This document shows positions 1-10,802 of a stretch of 64,000 nt of DNA, piece after piece. The notes below the pieces were generated by a model. The model saw only the letters and a list, made by a program, of their open reading frames with translations, did no database searches and was not told the DNA's origin. Made by a program: the position numbers and the translations under genes. The stretch comes from Pseudorasbora parva (lineage: Eukaryota; Chordata; Actinopteri; Cypriniformes; Gobionidae): positions 2,810,778 to 2,874,777 of the forward strand of contig NC_090191.1 in NCBI RefSeq assembly GCF_024679245.1, read 5' to 3'. Every line of letters starts with the position of its first letter. Positions within the stretch are counted from its first letter, which is position 1.

Positions 1-88
1 CTTTTAGGAAGGTGTTGGTGTGAGTAATTGGATGGCCCCTTTAAGAACGGTGTGTGGACTGCAGGGTTACGTCAGGTAATTACGTACC

Positions 89-96
89 TATATAAG
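89..96 (+). promoter_or_regulatory. TATA box of 5' LTR
   Basis: TATATAAG, repeated at the matching place in the 3' LTR. Transcription would start roughly 25-30 bases downstream, near 120. Confidence 0.6.
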
Positions 97-1340
97 CACA
101 GGTGAGATTGGTTCCCTCATCTCATTGTATTGATGTGACCTGTTTGTGTAGGTCTAGTATCTCCTTCACTCCTCTGAAAGGTATGTGTTAACTTCGAGGT
201 TCATAGATGGGAGGGAATTATGAATTGGAATGTGGTTTTTTTTGGGGGGGGTTTATTCACTAAATTGGTGGTTGTAATGTGGTTGTTTGTGTAATTTTAG
301 ATTAGGCGGGTGCGTCCAGGCATTGTTAATGAGTATGTAAGTGTCCTGTACACAAAAGGTAATTTATTTAACTTTTGCCTTACTCTATTTGTGATAAACT
401 GTCGAGAGAGAAGCGTGGGGAGGGAGAAGAGAGCAGACGAAAATGTTTATTTGTTTTTTTACAGAAATTGTCAGCTGATGCTTTGCTGTGGCTTTAAGTC
501 GCGATTCCAGTGTTGGGACGCAGGGCTTTCGCCGTGTGCGCGATCGCATTGAACATCCTTGGTCCGCTATTATCCGGACACCGTTACTGTGAATACGCTG
601 AAACAGCGTCGCCTGGGTTCTGTCGCCACCTGGTGTCCGCCGGTGCAATTTTTCTATGTTTGGGTAATTGTTTGTACATTGTTTAGATGTGTGTACCTGT
701 GTGTGTGTATTGAAGTGTGACTTATTGTGTTCACTCTGTTACTTGTGTTCTGTGAAGTTTTTTTTTTGTTTGTTTACTTTTGTTATTTGGTTGGTTGTTT
801 TATTTCCTTCTTTGACTTCACTTTAATACTGCTCAGTTAAAGAACAGAGAATTTCTGGTGGGGGGGGATTTTGGTTTTGTGTATGGTGTTGAGTTGGTTT
901 AAGGGATTAGATTTTTTTTCTTTTGTGGTTTGTTGTTTGGGTGGTTTGACTTTTTTTTTGTTTCATAATTTGAGCAGTTTGTCTTGTGGAAAGATCTAAC
1001 GTCAAGGAAAGTAACCACCGTTATTTTATTTTTTATTTTTAATATTTATGTGAGAGTTAATTTGAGTTGCTGTATATTCATTTATCATCATTGTTGTTCT
1101 TTTTTTTCTGCTTATTGGTATGTTTGTCCAGTGTAAGGGTGGTCGACTAAGGTGATTTGATCAACCAAAGCCCATTGGGTTGCTGTAACAACAGGACTGG
1201 TATTCTCGTCCCCATATGTGAAAGGTTTGGTTAATACCAATTAATGTTGCTTTGGCTTACGCCTACTGAGTGACATTTTAGCATAAAGTGTTTTATTATT
1301 GTTGATGTTGAGCTCAATGTGTTTTTAGCAATTTTTGAGA

Positions 1341-1346
1341 AATAAA
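1341..1346 (+). promoter_or_regulatory. Polyadenylation signal of LTR
   Basis: AATAAA followed within 15-30 bases by a GT-rich stretch. The equivalent in the 3' LTR is at 8313-8318 and would end the element's transcript. Confidence 0.6.
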
Positions 1347-1461
1347 TTGATTTGTGGTATTGTCTCTGCTTGTCCCATTTCATTCAATTGAAAAGCCTGT
1401 TATTGGGAGGGTCCTTAGTATGGGCCTTATTAGTGTAGGTTGAGATGGCGCCCATCACATT

Positions 1462-1479
1462 TGGCGTAGTCGGGCAGGG
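1462..1479 (+). other. Primer-binding site
   Basis: TGGCGTAGTCGGGCAGGG begins three bases after the LTR end, as expected for a site pairing with a tRNA 3' CCA end. I cannot name the tRNA with confidence. A 27-base A run follows at about 1508-1534. Confidence 0.7.
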
Positions 1480-1689
1480 TTTGTAAGAGACAAGTAGAGA
1501 CTTCCACAAAAAAAAAAAAAAAAAAAAAAAAAATTTGTATGTTCTAATGTGGGAGGGTGTTTTCGTTACAGCAAAGCAGTAGCTGGTAAGACGCAGACTG
1601 GACTGTGGTAGTGGATTAGACTCGGGTTAAGTGGTAAGGCTTCATTTTGTTTTTTCCTCTCCCTCTCCTTTCCTTGGGATCTGGTGGAC

Positions 1690-2748
1690 ATGGAAGCAGA
1701 ATTGGAGGAGTTGCGAAAACAGGTGCAGTTACTGAAGGGAGAGAATGAGCGGTACCAACAACAGGCAGGTCAGGCTGTGGGAGTGGCAGGCCCGTCAACT
1801 GCATCTGTTCCACCTGCCCCTAGCCCTATAGTGGAACGGGTGGTTTATGTCCCTAGGGAACGGAGGGGTCGCATGTTTAGTGGCAGAGGGGAAGATAATG
1901 TTTTTGAGTGGGTGGAGGAGATACAAGCTTGCTTACGGGTCCGACATCTGCCTCTGGTCGAACAAACCTTATTTATTTTTGACCATCTAGAGGGTCCGGC
2001 CAAGAATGAGATCAAGTATAGGGCAAGGGAGGATAGGGAGACGCCAGAACAGGTCTTCGCAATCTTAAAGGAACTGTATGGGTGTCCACAGTCCTATATT
2101 GCCCTGTAGCAAAATTTCTTTTCCCGTAAACAGCTGGAGGGAGAGTCTTTGCAGGAGTATTCCCATGCCCTTTTTGCATTAATGGATAAAATGGTACAGC
2201 GGACCCCAGGGGGTATGAGTAATTCAGTGGTTCTACTTAGGGATCAGTTTGTAGAGCATGTGCTTGATGGCGGCTTGCGACGGGAGCTGAAACGTTTTGT
2301 TAGATTAGACCCTGAATCCACTCTTTTGGATGTTCGTAAAGAGGCCATTAGATGGGTGGAGGAGGGGTTTCATTATGAGATGAGGGAGAGGAGTCATTCA
2401 GTTCCAGCTTCTTCTGCTCTTCAGTATAGAGTGCAGGGACGAATAGATTCTTCTGGTCCATCGGACACTAATGTTTCAGAGCTGACTGAATTGAAGAAAA
2501 TGATGAGGGCCCAGCAGGAACAACTTGATGAACTGACTCGAAGTTTACAGCAAATGCAGTCTCAGAACGTAGGCAGCTATCCTAGGCGGCTGGGCCCTAT
2601 AATTTGTAGGCGATGCAATCAACCTGGGCATATTGCTCGGAATTGTACATTAGGACAAACTCCATTTCGAGACCAGCAAGTTCGTTTATCAAACAGTGGT
2701 GTAATGCCTTCTAATGGGCAGGCGGAAAACTGCAACCCTCTGAACTGA
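1690..2748 (+). pseudogene. gag: gag, interrupted by one in-frame TAG
   Basis: Gag structural protein of the Ty3/gypsy element, which packages the RNA. I start it at ATG 1690. The N-terminus looks like a short coiled coil (leucine/glutamate rich). A capsid-like region follows, and a CCHC zinc knuckle (C-x2-C-x4-H-x4-C) is encoded at 2605-2646. The frame is open throughout except for TAG at 2107-2109, about residue 140, next to a CAA codon. This looks like a single C-to-T change of a glutamine codon. The context after the stop is not the known UAG-CAR-YYA readthrough signal. The gag stop TGA (2746-2748) overlaps the pol ATG by one base. Confidence 0.88.
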
Positions 2749-5700
2749 TGAGCCACAGTTCAGAAGGGATAGGGCCTGGCTCAGTGGCTTCTGCCCCCAG
2801 TCGTAATGGACTTTCCACATTGTTGGGTAAATGCCCCTCTGTTGTAGTTAATATGGGTGGTGTTAATGTTCCATGTTTATTGGATACAGGCTCCATGGTA
2901 ACCACCGTCACAGAGAGTTTTTTTCTAGCACATTTTGAACCCTGGGGTAAGGAAAGGTTGAATGACTGTGGATGGTTACAGCTTCGGGCTGATAATGGTC
3001 TATCTATTCCGTTTGTAGGCTATTTGGAGCTAGATTTTGTTATCTTGGGTAGGCACATTTACAACAAGGGTGTCCTGGTCGTAAAGGACCCTCCCCAGGT
3101 CCTTTCAAAGTCAGGGTTGCCAGGTCTATTAGGGATGAACGTGATAGGGGAGTGTTTTCAGGAGTTGTTTAATCAACATGGCCCAGACTTGTTTGATCTC
3201 CCTATAGTAAAAGAAGTTCCAGCATGGACATTGGCAATGCAGTATTGTCAGAGTGATGGCTTTCGGCAGCAGGAACTCACTGGGGGGCCAGTTCGTGTTA
3301 GAGGTAGACAAGTAGTCGGTATTCCAGCTAATTCTTTGCAATTTGTCCCAGTTACTTGTGCTGCGCAGTGTGGGTTCCTGTCCATGGCTCTCTACGAGCC
3401 CTTGAGTGCAGGGAATCCCCTTCCATCTGGCCTACTGGCATCCATATCCCTGGTTCCAGTGAGAGGTGGTATTGCTAAGGTCCCTATGGTTAATATAAGC
3501 GAACTTGATGTCTTCCTGCAACCACGTCTAGTGGTGGGAACGTTGTGCCATGTCCAGCCAATTAGCTGGCCAGAAGTCATTGCTACTCGTCCTGGCGCGA
3601 CTGATGACCCGCAGGCCGTAGTCTCCTCCCAGGTGGGATGTGTCAATGGGGTAGAGGAGGTGATCCAAAATATGGATCTGTCGTACCTCTCTGTAGGGGA
3701 GCAGAGTCAAGTGAAGGGTCTGTTAAGTAAATATAGGTCTGTATTTTCAGAAAACGATTCTGATTTGGGATGTACCAACTTGATTACACATGAGATCCCA
3801 TTAGTGGATTCTGCCCCTATTCGACAGCGGTATCGTCGTATCCCTCCATCTGATTATGCTGCGGTCAAAGAACATGTGCAACAATTGCTTGCAAGTCAGG
3901 TGATCAGGGAAAGTAGCAGTCCCTTTGCTTCCCCCATAGTCGTGGTTAAGAAGAAAAATGGTAGTATACGGCTGTGTGTCGATTATAGACAGTTAAATCA
4001 GAGGACCAGGAAGGATGCCTTCCCATTGCCCCGCATCGAAGAGACCTTGGATGCCCTTTCTGGGGCTCAGTGGTTCTCGACTATAGATTTGGTGAGTGGG
4101 TATAACCAAGTCCCTGTGGCAGAGCAAGACAAGAGTAAGACCGCTTTCTGCACACCCTTCGGGCTATTCGAGTTTAATCGGATGCCCTTTGGGTTGTGCA
4201 ATGCCCCAAGTACATTCCAGCGATTAATGGAACGCATGTTTGGGGATCAACGATTCCAAACATTGCTGTTGTATTTGGACGACATTATTGTCTTCTCGAC
4301 ATCAGTAGCCCAACATCTAGAGCGCTTGGAGTTGGTGTTCAGTCGCTTGCAGCAGGAGGGGTTGAAGGCTAAGCTAGAGAAGTGTTGTTTTTTCCGTCAG
4401 GAGGTCCACTACTTGGGGCATGTGGTCTCAAAAGAAGGAGTTTCTACTGACCCAGAAAAAATTCGCACCGTTTCTGAGTGGAGGCGGCCTAGCAATGCTG
4501 CAGAGTTAAGATCTTTTTTAGGCTTTGTGAGTTACTACCGGCGCTTTGTAGAGGGATTTGCCAAGCTGGCTGCCCCTCTGCATCGCCTGGTGGCAGAGTT
4601 GACCGGCACAAAGAAAAAGAGGGGTTCGGGTAGACCCATAGAGAGCTGCTGGACTCCCGAATGTGAGCAAGGGTTCCAGTGTCTCAAGGAGAAATTGGTA
4701 ACTGCTCCGGTGTTGACATATGCTGATTTTGCTAAGCCTTTTGTCCTTGATATTGATGCTAGCCATTTGGGATTGGGGGCTGTGCTTAGTCAGGATCATG
4801 GTGGGAGGTTACGGCCAGTAGCTTATGCTAGTCGAGGGCTTAGGCCTACAGAGAAGAACATGGAGAACTATAGCTCCATGAAACTAGAATTTCTTGCCCT
4901 TAAATGGGCAATGGCAGAAAAGTTTAAGGATTATCTTCTGGGCCATCATTGCACAGTCTATACAGATAACAACCCATTGAGCTACCTGAATTCAGCAAAG
5001 CTGGGTGCCACTGAGCAGCGCTGGGTGTCACAGTTGGCAATTTTTGATTTTGAAATAAAGTACCGCCCTGGTCGGGTTAATGGAAATGCCGACTCATTGT
5101 CAAGGCAGTATTCCTCTGGGATTTTGTCACAGTCCTCTGGTACACCACTGCCTGAAACACTCCGCACAAGTGACATCCGCCAGGGGGTAGATAGTGGGCT
5201 GATAGGGGTAGAGCAGCATGTGATTGCTGCCTTCCCAGTCCGATCTAGGCAGGAGCTCCAGCAGATGCAGTTGGCGGATCCAACTTTGAAGGTATTTCTT
5301 GATTTTTTTCCCCGGAGTAAGTACCCATCTAAGATGGAGCGGCAGTCAATGTCTAGGTTGGGGCTGGAACTCTTGCGTCAGTGGGGCCGGTTGTTCATTA
5401 AGGAAGGGTTGCTGTACCGTCGCCTCCAACTTCCTGATGGCGGGGAGGAGATAGATCAACTGGTATTACCAGAGGTTTTATGGAACGAGGTTTTTAGGCA
5501 GTTACACAATGGACATGGCCATCAAGGCAGGGAACGAACCTACGAGTTAATTCGTAGGAGATGCTATTGGCCAAGCATGAGTGCCTATGTCCAGGAGCAT
5601 TGTCAGAACTGTAGGCAGTGTACCATCTCGAAGTCTAGTTATCCAGTGGCTCGGGCCCCTATGGGCCACCTGTTGGCAGCCAAGCCTAACCAGATATTGG

Positions 5701-6914
5701 CCGTTGATTTCACCTCTTTAGAACCATCTAGCGATGGCCGGGAGCATGTTCTAATTATGACGGATGTATTTTCTAAATACACATTGGCGGTGCCAACTAG
5801 GGACCAGAGGGCAACCACGGTAGCCAGTGTCCTTGTCCAGGAGTGGTTCTATAAGTTGGGTGTGCCAGCCAGACTTCATTCCGATCAGGGTCGGAATTTT
5901 GAGAGTGCAGTGATATCCCAATTGTGTCAACTTTATGGGATTCAGAAGACTCATACGACCCCATATCACCCTCAGGGCAATGGGCAGTGTGAGCGCTTCA
6001 ATCGAACACTGCACGATCTTCTCCGTTCCCTTCCAGCCGAACAGAAACGTTCCTGGACTCGACATTTGGCACAGGTGGTTTTTACATATAACACCACTTG
6101 CCACCATACCACGGGTGAGTCTCCCCATTTTTTAATGTTTGGACAGACTCCACGGTTGCCTGTAGATTTTCTCCTGGCAGGGGTGGAAGACCCTACCCGG
6201 GGTAGTGTGGAAGATTGGGTGGTTACGCACCGGGAGGGGCTAAGAGTAACCTATGGAAGGGTAAAAGCCCGTCTGGAAGCAGCGGCAGAAGAGAGGAAGA
6301 CCCTGTATGATCAGACAGTAAGGGGTCAACCCTTAATGGAGGGCCAGTTGGTACATTTGCGTGAGTGTGGAGTTCGAGGCCGGAATAAGATTCAAAATCA
6401 TTGGTCGTCTGCCCTGTATAAAATTGTGAGAGCTCCCCGAGAAGGTGGACAGGTGTATAGTGTATCGCCATTGGATGAGCCATCTCGTGTTAAACATGTA
6501 CATAGGTCTTTGTTGAAGCTGGCTCCTGAACCAGTACAGCAGGTTTATCATATGGATTTGGGGCTTCAAGGACAAGATTTTGGGGAACATTTGTGCGATG
6601 AGGACCCTGTGATAGTGGTTACTGAGCCTTTACCGCCTACCCATATAGATAATGCTTTGGTGGAAATAGTTCCGAATGCGATAGCTGGTCGTACTCTTCC
6701 CTTGGCCTCGGTTCCAAATTCAGAGGCTGGAGAGCCCTCTGTCGTGGGGGCAGAGGACTTGCGGAGATCAACTAGAAGCACAGCAGGGAAGCACTCAAAT
6801 CGTTATCATTTACCTAGGACCCTCATTGGTAATGTATCTGCTAGTGTATCTATACGGGCTGAGAACTCCCTCCCAGAACACAGTGTGGAAAGCCCTTTTC
6901 GTCCTTGGCTGTAG
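2748..6914 (+). CDS. pol: Pol polyprotein: protease, reverse transcriptase, RNase H, integrase
   Basis: Intact 1388-residue polyprotein in Ty3/gypsy order. The aspartic protease has D-T-G-S at residues 46-49. The RT has the catalytic Y-L-D-D at 509-512 and the upstream M-P-F-G-L box. RNase H contains a T-D-N-N segment. The integrase has an HHCC zinc domain and a DD35E core at D987, D1046 and E1082 (35 residues between the last two). A GPY/F-like C-terminal region follows, and I see no clear chromodomain. It starts at the ATG overlapping the gag stop (TGATG), one frame from gag. The pol frame is open upstream only from 2715, so either reinitiation or a frameshift in 2715-2748 would express it. 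No inactivating change is visible. Confidence 0.95.
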   Translation: MSHSSEGIGPGSVASAPSRNGLSTLLGKCPSVVVNMGGVNVPCLLDTGSMVTTVTESFFLAHFEPWGKERLNDCGWLQLRADNGLSIPFVGYLELDFVILGRHIYNKGVLVVKDPPQVLSKSGLPGLLGMNVIGECFQELFNQHGPDLFDLPIVKEVPAWTLAMQYCQSDGFRQQELTGGPVRVRGRQVVGIPANSLQFVPVTCAAQCGFLSMALYEPLSAGNPLPSGLLASISLVPVRGGIAKVPMVNISELDVFLQPRLVVGTLCHVQPISWPEVIATRPGATDDPQAVVSSQVGCVNGVEEVIQNMDLSYLSVGEQSQVKGLLSKYRSVFSENDSDLGCTNLITHEIPLVDSAPIRQRYRRIPPSDYAAVKEHVQQLLASQVIRESSSPFASPIVVVKKKNGSIRLCVDYRQLNQRTRKDAFPLPRIEETLDALSGAQWFSTIDLVSGYNQVPVAEQDKSKTAFCTPFGLFEFNRMPFGLCNAPSTFQRLMERMFGDQRFQTLLLYLDDIIVFSTSVAQHLERLELVFSRLQQEGLKAKLEKCCFFRQEVHYLGHVVSKEGVSTDPEKIRTVSEWRRPSNAAELRSFLGFVSYYRRFVEGFAKLAAPLHRLVAELTGTKKKRGSGRPIESCWTPECEQGFQCLKEKLVTAPVLTYADFAKPFVLDIDASHLGLGAVLSQDHGGRLRPVAYASRGLRPTEKNMENYSSMKLEFLALKWAMAEKFKDYLLGHHCTVYTDNNPLSYLNSAKLGATEQRWVSQLAIFDFEIKYRPGRVNGNADSLSRQYSSGILSQSSGTPLPETLRTSDIRQGVDSGLIGVEQHVIAAFPVRSRQELQQMQLADPTLKVFLDFFPRSKYPSKMERQSMSRLGLELLRQWGRLFIKEGLLYRRLQLPDGGEEIDQLVLPEVLWNEVFRQLHNGHGHQGRERTYELIRRRCYWPSMSAYVQEHCQNCRQCTISKSSYPVARAPMGHLLAAKPNQILAVDFTSLEPSSDGREHVLIMTDVFSKYTLAVPTRDQRATTVASVLVQEWFYKLGVPARLHSDQGRNFESAVISQLCQLYGIQKTHTTPYHPQGNGQCERFNRTLHDLLRSLPAEQKRSWTRHLAQVVFTYNTTCHHTTGESPHFLMFGQTPRLPVDFLLAGVEDPTRGSVEDWVVTHREGLRVTYGRVKARLEAAAEERKTLYDQTVRGQPLMEGQLVHLRECGVRGRNKIQNHWSSALYKIVRAPREGGQVYSVSPLDEPSRVKHVHRSLLKLAPEPVQQVYHMDLGLQGQDFGEHLCDEDPVIVVTEPLPPTHIDNALVEIVPNAIAGRTLPLASVPNSEAGEPSVVGAEDLRRSTRSTAGKHSNRYHLPRTLIGNVSASVSIRAENSLPEHSVESPFRPWL

Positions 6915-6939
6915 AAGTTTTAATCATTGGGACAATGAT

Positions 6940-6958
6940 TGAAAATTTGGGGGTAGAT
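6940..6958 (+). other. Polypurine tract
   Basis: A purine-rich run with five consecutive G immediately before the 3' LTR start TG, the usual plus-strand primer position. Confidence 0.6.
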
Positions 6959-8431
6959 TGTAGTGGGATACCCCTTTTAGGAAGGTGTTGGTGTGAGTAA
7001 TTGGATGGCCCCTTTAAGAACGGTGTGTGGACTGCAGGGTTACGTCAGGTAATTACGTACCTATATAAGCACAGGTGAGATTGGTTCCCTCATCTCATTG
7101 TATTGATGTGACCTGTTTGTGTAGGTCTAGTATCTCCTTCACTCCTCTGAAAGGTATGTGTTAACTTCGAGGTTCATAGATGGGAGGGAATTATGAATTG
7201 GAATGTGGGTTTTTTTGGGGGGGTTTATTCACTAAATTGGTGGTTGTAATGTGGTTGTTTGTGTAATTTTAGATTAGGCGGGTGCGTCCAGGCATTGTTA
7301 ATGAGTATGTAAGTGTCCTGTACACAAAAGGTAATTTATTTTACTTTTGCCTTACTCTATTTGTGATAAACTGTCGAGAGAGAAGCGTGGGGAGGGAGAA
7401 GAGAGCAGACGAAAATGTTTATTTGTTGTTTTACAGAAATTGTCAGCTGATGCTTTGCTGTGGCTTTAAGTCGCGATTCCAGTGTTGGGACGCAGGGCTT
7501 TCGCCGTGTGCGCGATCGCATTGAACATCCTTGGTCCGCTATTATCCGGACACCGTTACTGTGAATACGCTGAAACAGCGTCGCCTGGGTTCTGTCGCCA
7601 CCTGGTGTCCGCCGGTGCAATTTTTCTATGTTTGGGTAATTGTTTGTACATTGTTTAGATGTGTGTACCTGTGTGTGTGTATTGAAGTGTGAATTATTGT
7701 GTTCACTCTGTTACTTGTGTTCTGTGAAGTTTTTTTTTTGTTTGTTTACTTTTGTTATTTGGTTGGTTGTTTTATTTCCTTCTTTGACTTCACTTTAATA
7801 CTGCTCAGTTAAAGAACAGAGAATTTCTGGTGGGGGGGATTTTGGTTTTGTGTATGGTGTTGAGTTGGTTTAAGGGATTAGATTTTTTTTCTTTTGTGGT
7901 TTGTTGTTTGGGTGGTTTGACTTTTTTTTTGTTTCATAATTTGAGCAGTTTGTCTTGTGGAAAGATCTAACGTCAAGGAAAGTAACCACCGTTATTTTAT
8001 TTTTTATTTTTAATATTTATGTGTGAGTTAATTTGAGTTGCTGTATATTCATTTATCATCATTGTTGTTCTTTTTTTTTCTGCTTATTGGTATGTTTGTC
8101 CAGTGTAAGGGTGGTCGACTAAGGTGATTTGATCAACCAAAGCCCATTGGGTTGCTGTAACAACAGGACTGGTATTCTCGTCCCCATATGTGAAAGGTTT
8201 GGTTAATACCAATTAATGTTGCTTTGGCTTACGCCTACTGAGTGACATTTTAGCATAAAGTGTTTTATTATTGCTGATGTTGAGCTCAATGTGTTTTTAG
8301 CAATTTTTGAGAAATAAATTGATTTGTGGTATTGTCTCTGCTTGTCCCATTTCATTCAATTGAAAAGCCTGTTATTGGGAGGGTCCTTAGTATGGGCCTT
8401 ATTAGTGTAGGTTGAGATGGCGCCCATCACA
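6959..8431 (+). mobile_element. 3' LTR of Ty3/gypsy retrotransposon
   Basis: A 1473-base direct repeat of 1-1459, bounded by TG and CA. It follows the polypurine tract. The 5-base target duplication would be TTGGG (8432-8436), but the left copy is outside the window. Confidence 0.95.
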
Positions 8432-8912
8432 TTGGGTACAGAAAAAAATACGCAACGCACACGCACTGCAGACGGAGTATGTGTGAAACGGGCGTTACAG
8501 AGGATTACAGATCACAGACAAGCAGTTATGTGCAGCTTTTCACTCTAAAAGCAGAAGCTGCAGCAGTTGGCAGTGGTTTGAGTGAGAAAATGACACGCTA
8601 TTATCAAGTCCGTCTCAAGCTTAGAACAGCGATGACTATGCGGTCCGTGGACAAGCCTCCCCTACCCCCCTTCTGGCGCAGGGCCTGGTTTTGTGTGTTT
8701 TCGCTGCATTCGCGCTGTAAACCAATGCTGCCTCTCAGTCTTTCTGCCACTCAGCGGGGCGTAATCACAGTCACGCCAGCTGACGATGACGCCGCATGCA
8801 TTCCCTCTATTAGTTCCCTAGTTCAGTAGTCAGGGCACTGATCAGGGAGTCAGCCCATTAACTTATGTTCTGATCAGTGCCCTGACTAGTGAACTAGGGA
8901 ACAGATTGAGAC
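8432..8912. other. Spacer between retrotransposon and gene A promoter
   Basis: Unique-looking sequence with a 116-codon forward ORF (8479-8829) that I do not recognise and do not call a gene. The only structure I see is the hairpin at 8813-8902. Confidence 0.4.
8813..8902. repeat. 33-bp inverted repeat (hairpin)
   Basis: Arms 8813-8845 and 8870-8902 are reverse complements with one mismatch, separated by a 24-base loop. It may be a small fold-back transposon or a palindrome formed at a breakpoint. Confidence 0.85.
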
Positions 8913-9034
8913 GCAGACAATGTCTACACTCATCTGTGACTTGAGCGTGAGATCGGGACTTTTATTTTGAAGTGGAGATGTGACGTCATAAGGCTGCGCC
9001 ACGATCCTGCATGTTGTGATTCTGCTGAAGAAAG
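8913..9034 (+). promoter_or_regulatory. FiNZ gene A promoter and non-coding exon 1
   Basis: Strongly conserved with the matching blocks of genes B, C and D (around 22870, 33840 and 54813). It carries TGACGTCA at 8981-8988, then the conserved AAGGCTGCGCC, and ends in GAAGAAAG followed by GTTTGTG, a plausible splice donor at 9035. No ATG leads into a long frame, so exon 1 is taken as 5' UTR. The transcription start is not determined. Confidence 0.7.
8981..8988. promoter_or_regulatory. Perfect CRE (gene A)
   Basis: TGACGTCA palindrome, the consensus CREB/ATF site. It is kept at the same place in all four paralogues. Confidence 0.7.
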
Positions 9035-9420
9035 GTTTGTGTTTTAAGCTTTTAAAGTGTTTAAATCAATAAAAACTGTTCAGGCAATTATAGTTTTAAC
9101 AAAAACAGTTAAATGAATGTTTGATTATTGAACTTAACATTATAATGCGTTTTCTAACATTAATGAACTTTATTTTTCATTCACACGTGTAACAGAAAAG
9201 ATGCGTCTCATTTCTCTCTTTATATCATGAATCAGTTTATCGTAAACATGGAGAGTAAATTATCACAAAATACAATATACGCAATAAATTCACTATTATC
9301 CACAAATAATAAAACATTTATCAAACACAAAGAACTGGTATCAAAGTAATATAGTGCCAAATCACGGACACAGTAGCACTCCTAGAGATAATAATAGCAG
9401 AAACATTAAAAAAATATAAT

Positions 9421-9675
9421 TTACACATGATTACGAGTTTGATCAGCTTTAAGCCATTCCTTTAGTGTCTGTTTAAATGTTGAGTAATTTGTACTATCCG
9501 TTAATTGAGTTAGTAGAGTATTCCAGTAATGAATGGCTTTAACTGAAAAGACTGATCGGCCAAATGTTGTCCATCTAAACTGTTCAACACAGTCTCCTCT
9601 AGTAATTGCTCTCGTTGTTCTGACATTATTTTCTTTCTGCATTATAAACTGGCATAAGGGGGGCTGTGCAAACAC
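9421..9675 (-). mobile_element. LINE reverse-transcriptase C-terminal remnant in intron 1 of gene A
   Basis: An 84-codon minus-strand frame resembling the extreme C-terminus of fish non-LTR retrotransposon ORF2 (pattern Y-W-N-T-L-L then F-K-x-x-L-K-x-W-L). The same fragment lies in intron 1 of gene C and, truncated, in genes B and D. It therefore inserted before the genes duplicated. Confidence 0.55.
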
Positions 9676-10126
9676 ATTTAAAATCTTAAAAAATCAAGCG
9701 AGCATTAACAAAATGAGCAAAATCATCGAGTGCATAAATAGTTTTGCTGCCTCTGTTGTTAAATATGGTCTTATATGCCTAAAGTTAGCCAAATTAAATG
9801 TGATAAAGTTAAATGTGTAAATGTAACAAGAACAGCAAACACAAGTAATGAAAACTTCTGTAAAGCAACTGCTAATGTTCTCACTGAAGTGTAATCTATT
9901 AAATGTAATCTACAGATGAATAAATTTATCATAACATGTCTAAATATGAACCTGCTATATAAATCGTTATCTTTTATTAATTTGTAGTATTTAGAGAGTT
10001 TGTTGTTGTGGAATCAGGTCATTTAAGGCCATTAACTCTCACTCTGACTGACTCTCTTACCAGTGACTGAACTACTGATTTAGTTTGGATGTGTTTTTTA
10101 TTTCTGTGATTATTCTTACCTCAAAG

Positions 10127-10298
10127 ATGGCGTTTATTAAAGAGGAGAGTGAAGACGCGAAGATTGAAGAAACATTGAGAGTCAAACATGAAGAAACTGA
10201 GGACCAAACAAAGATGGCGTTTATTAAAGAGGAGAGTGAAGACGTGAAGATTGAAGAAACATTGAGAGTCAAACATGAAGAAACTGAGGAACAAACAG
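10127..10298 (+). CDS. FiNZ gene A, exon 2: two tandem FiNZ modules
   Basis: First coding exon of a FiNZ-type C2H2 zinc-finger gene. It starts at ATG 10127, directly after an acceptor-like CTCAAAG. It encodes two copies of a ~29-residue acidic module beginning M-A-F-I-K-E-E and ends in phase 1 at 10298, before a GTTGGT donor. The leftover G joins AT of exon 3 to give Asp. Lysines sit in psi-K-x-E contexts (I-K-E-E, V-K-I-E, V-K-H-E); the first module has A-K-I-E instead of V-K-I-E. An in-frame TTG upstream (10085) is not a likely start. Confidence 0.85.
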
Positions 10299-10802
10299 GT
10301 TGGTTTCATTCTCAAAGCTGAACTCACTCATTTGATCCGTATTCAAATGTCAATTTTCAATTTTTAAATTAGCTTTATTAGCCTGACTGTATCACAATGT
10401 TGAGAAATCATTAACATATTATGCATTACAGGAGAGAAAATTCTCGTGGCAGTTACCCTAAGCAGTTGGTGCCCTACGCGCAGCACTGATATTATGTATG
10501 AATAATAATTAAAAAAAAAACATTATATATCAGGCTTGTGCCCAAATCAGAAATGAATTGAGAATAACTCACAAATTACAATTCAATTCTTGAATTTGAA
10601 TTGATGTCAAAAACAGGATCAATAATTATAATTCGAATTTGAATTAAAGGAAGCAGAATTGAAATTCAAGAAAAATTTAAATAAATTCATAAACATGTCC
10701 ATCTTGCCATAGCAGCTTCTTCTGCAGCTGTTGAGAGAATCTTTAGTGTTATCTATTGAGAATTAGATGCATCAGTTTTGCTCAGTGAGTTTGCATCGGA
10801 GT

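Larger units (their letters stand above)
1..1459 (+). mobile_element. 5' LTR of Ty3/gypsy retrotransposon (first ~15 bases outside window)
   Basis: Nearly identical to 6959-8431, with about ten scattered differences and homopolymer length changes, so the insertion is young. It ends in CA at 1458-1459 and a TGG primer site follows. Base 1 aligns with 6974, so about 15 bases of the LTR lie to the left of the window. A TATA box sits at 89-96 and AATAAA at 1341-1346 with a GT-rich stretch after it, which implies an unusually long R region. Short ORFs inside it (about 80 codons) match nothing I recognise and are repeated in both LTRs. Confidence 0.95.

Noticed and set aside
310..648. 80- and 87-codon frames in the LTR (also at 7282-7620)
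   Set aside because: Repeated only because the LTR is; no motif, overlapping frames on both strands, and intron-like signals run through them.
2107..2109. Programmed readthrough of the gag TAG
   Set aside because: The following codons do not match known readthrough contexts and the stop falls mid-capsid; a point mutation is simpler.
8479..8829. 116-codon forward frame before gene A
   Set aside because: No recognisable domain and it runs into the hairpin.
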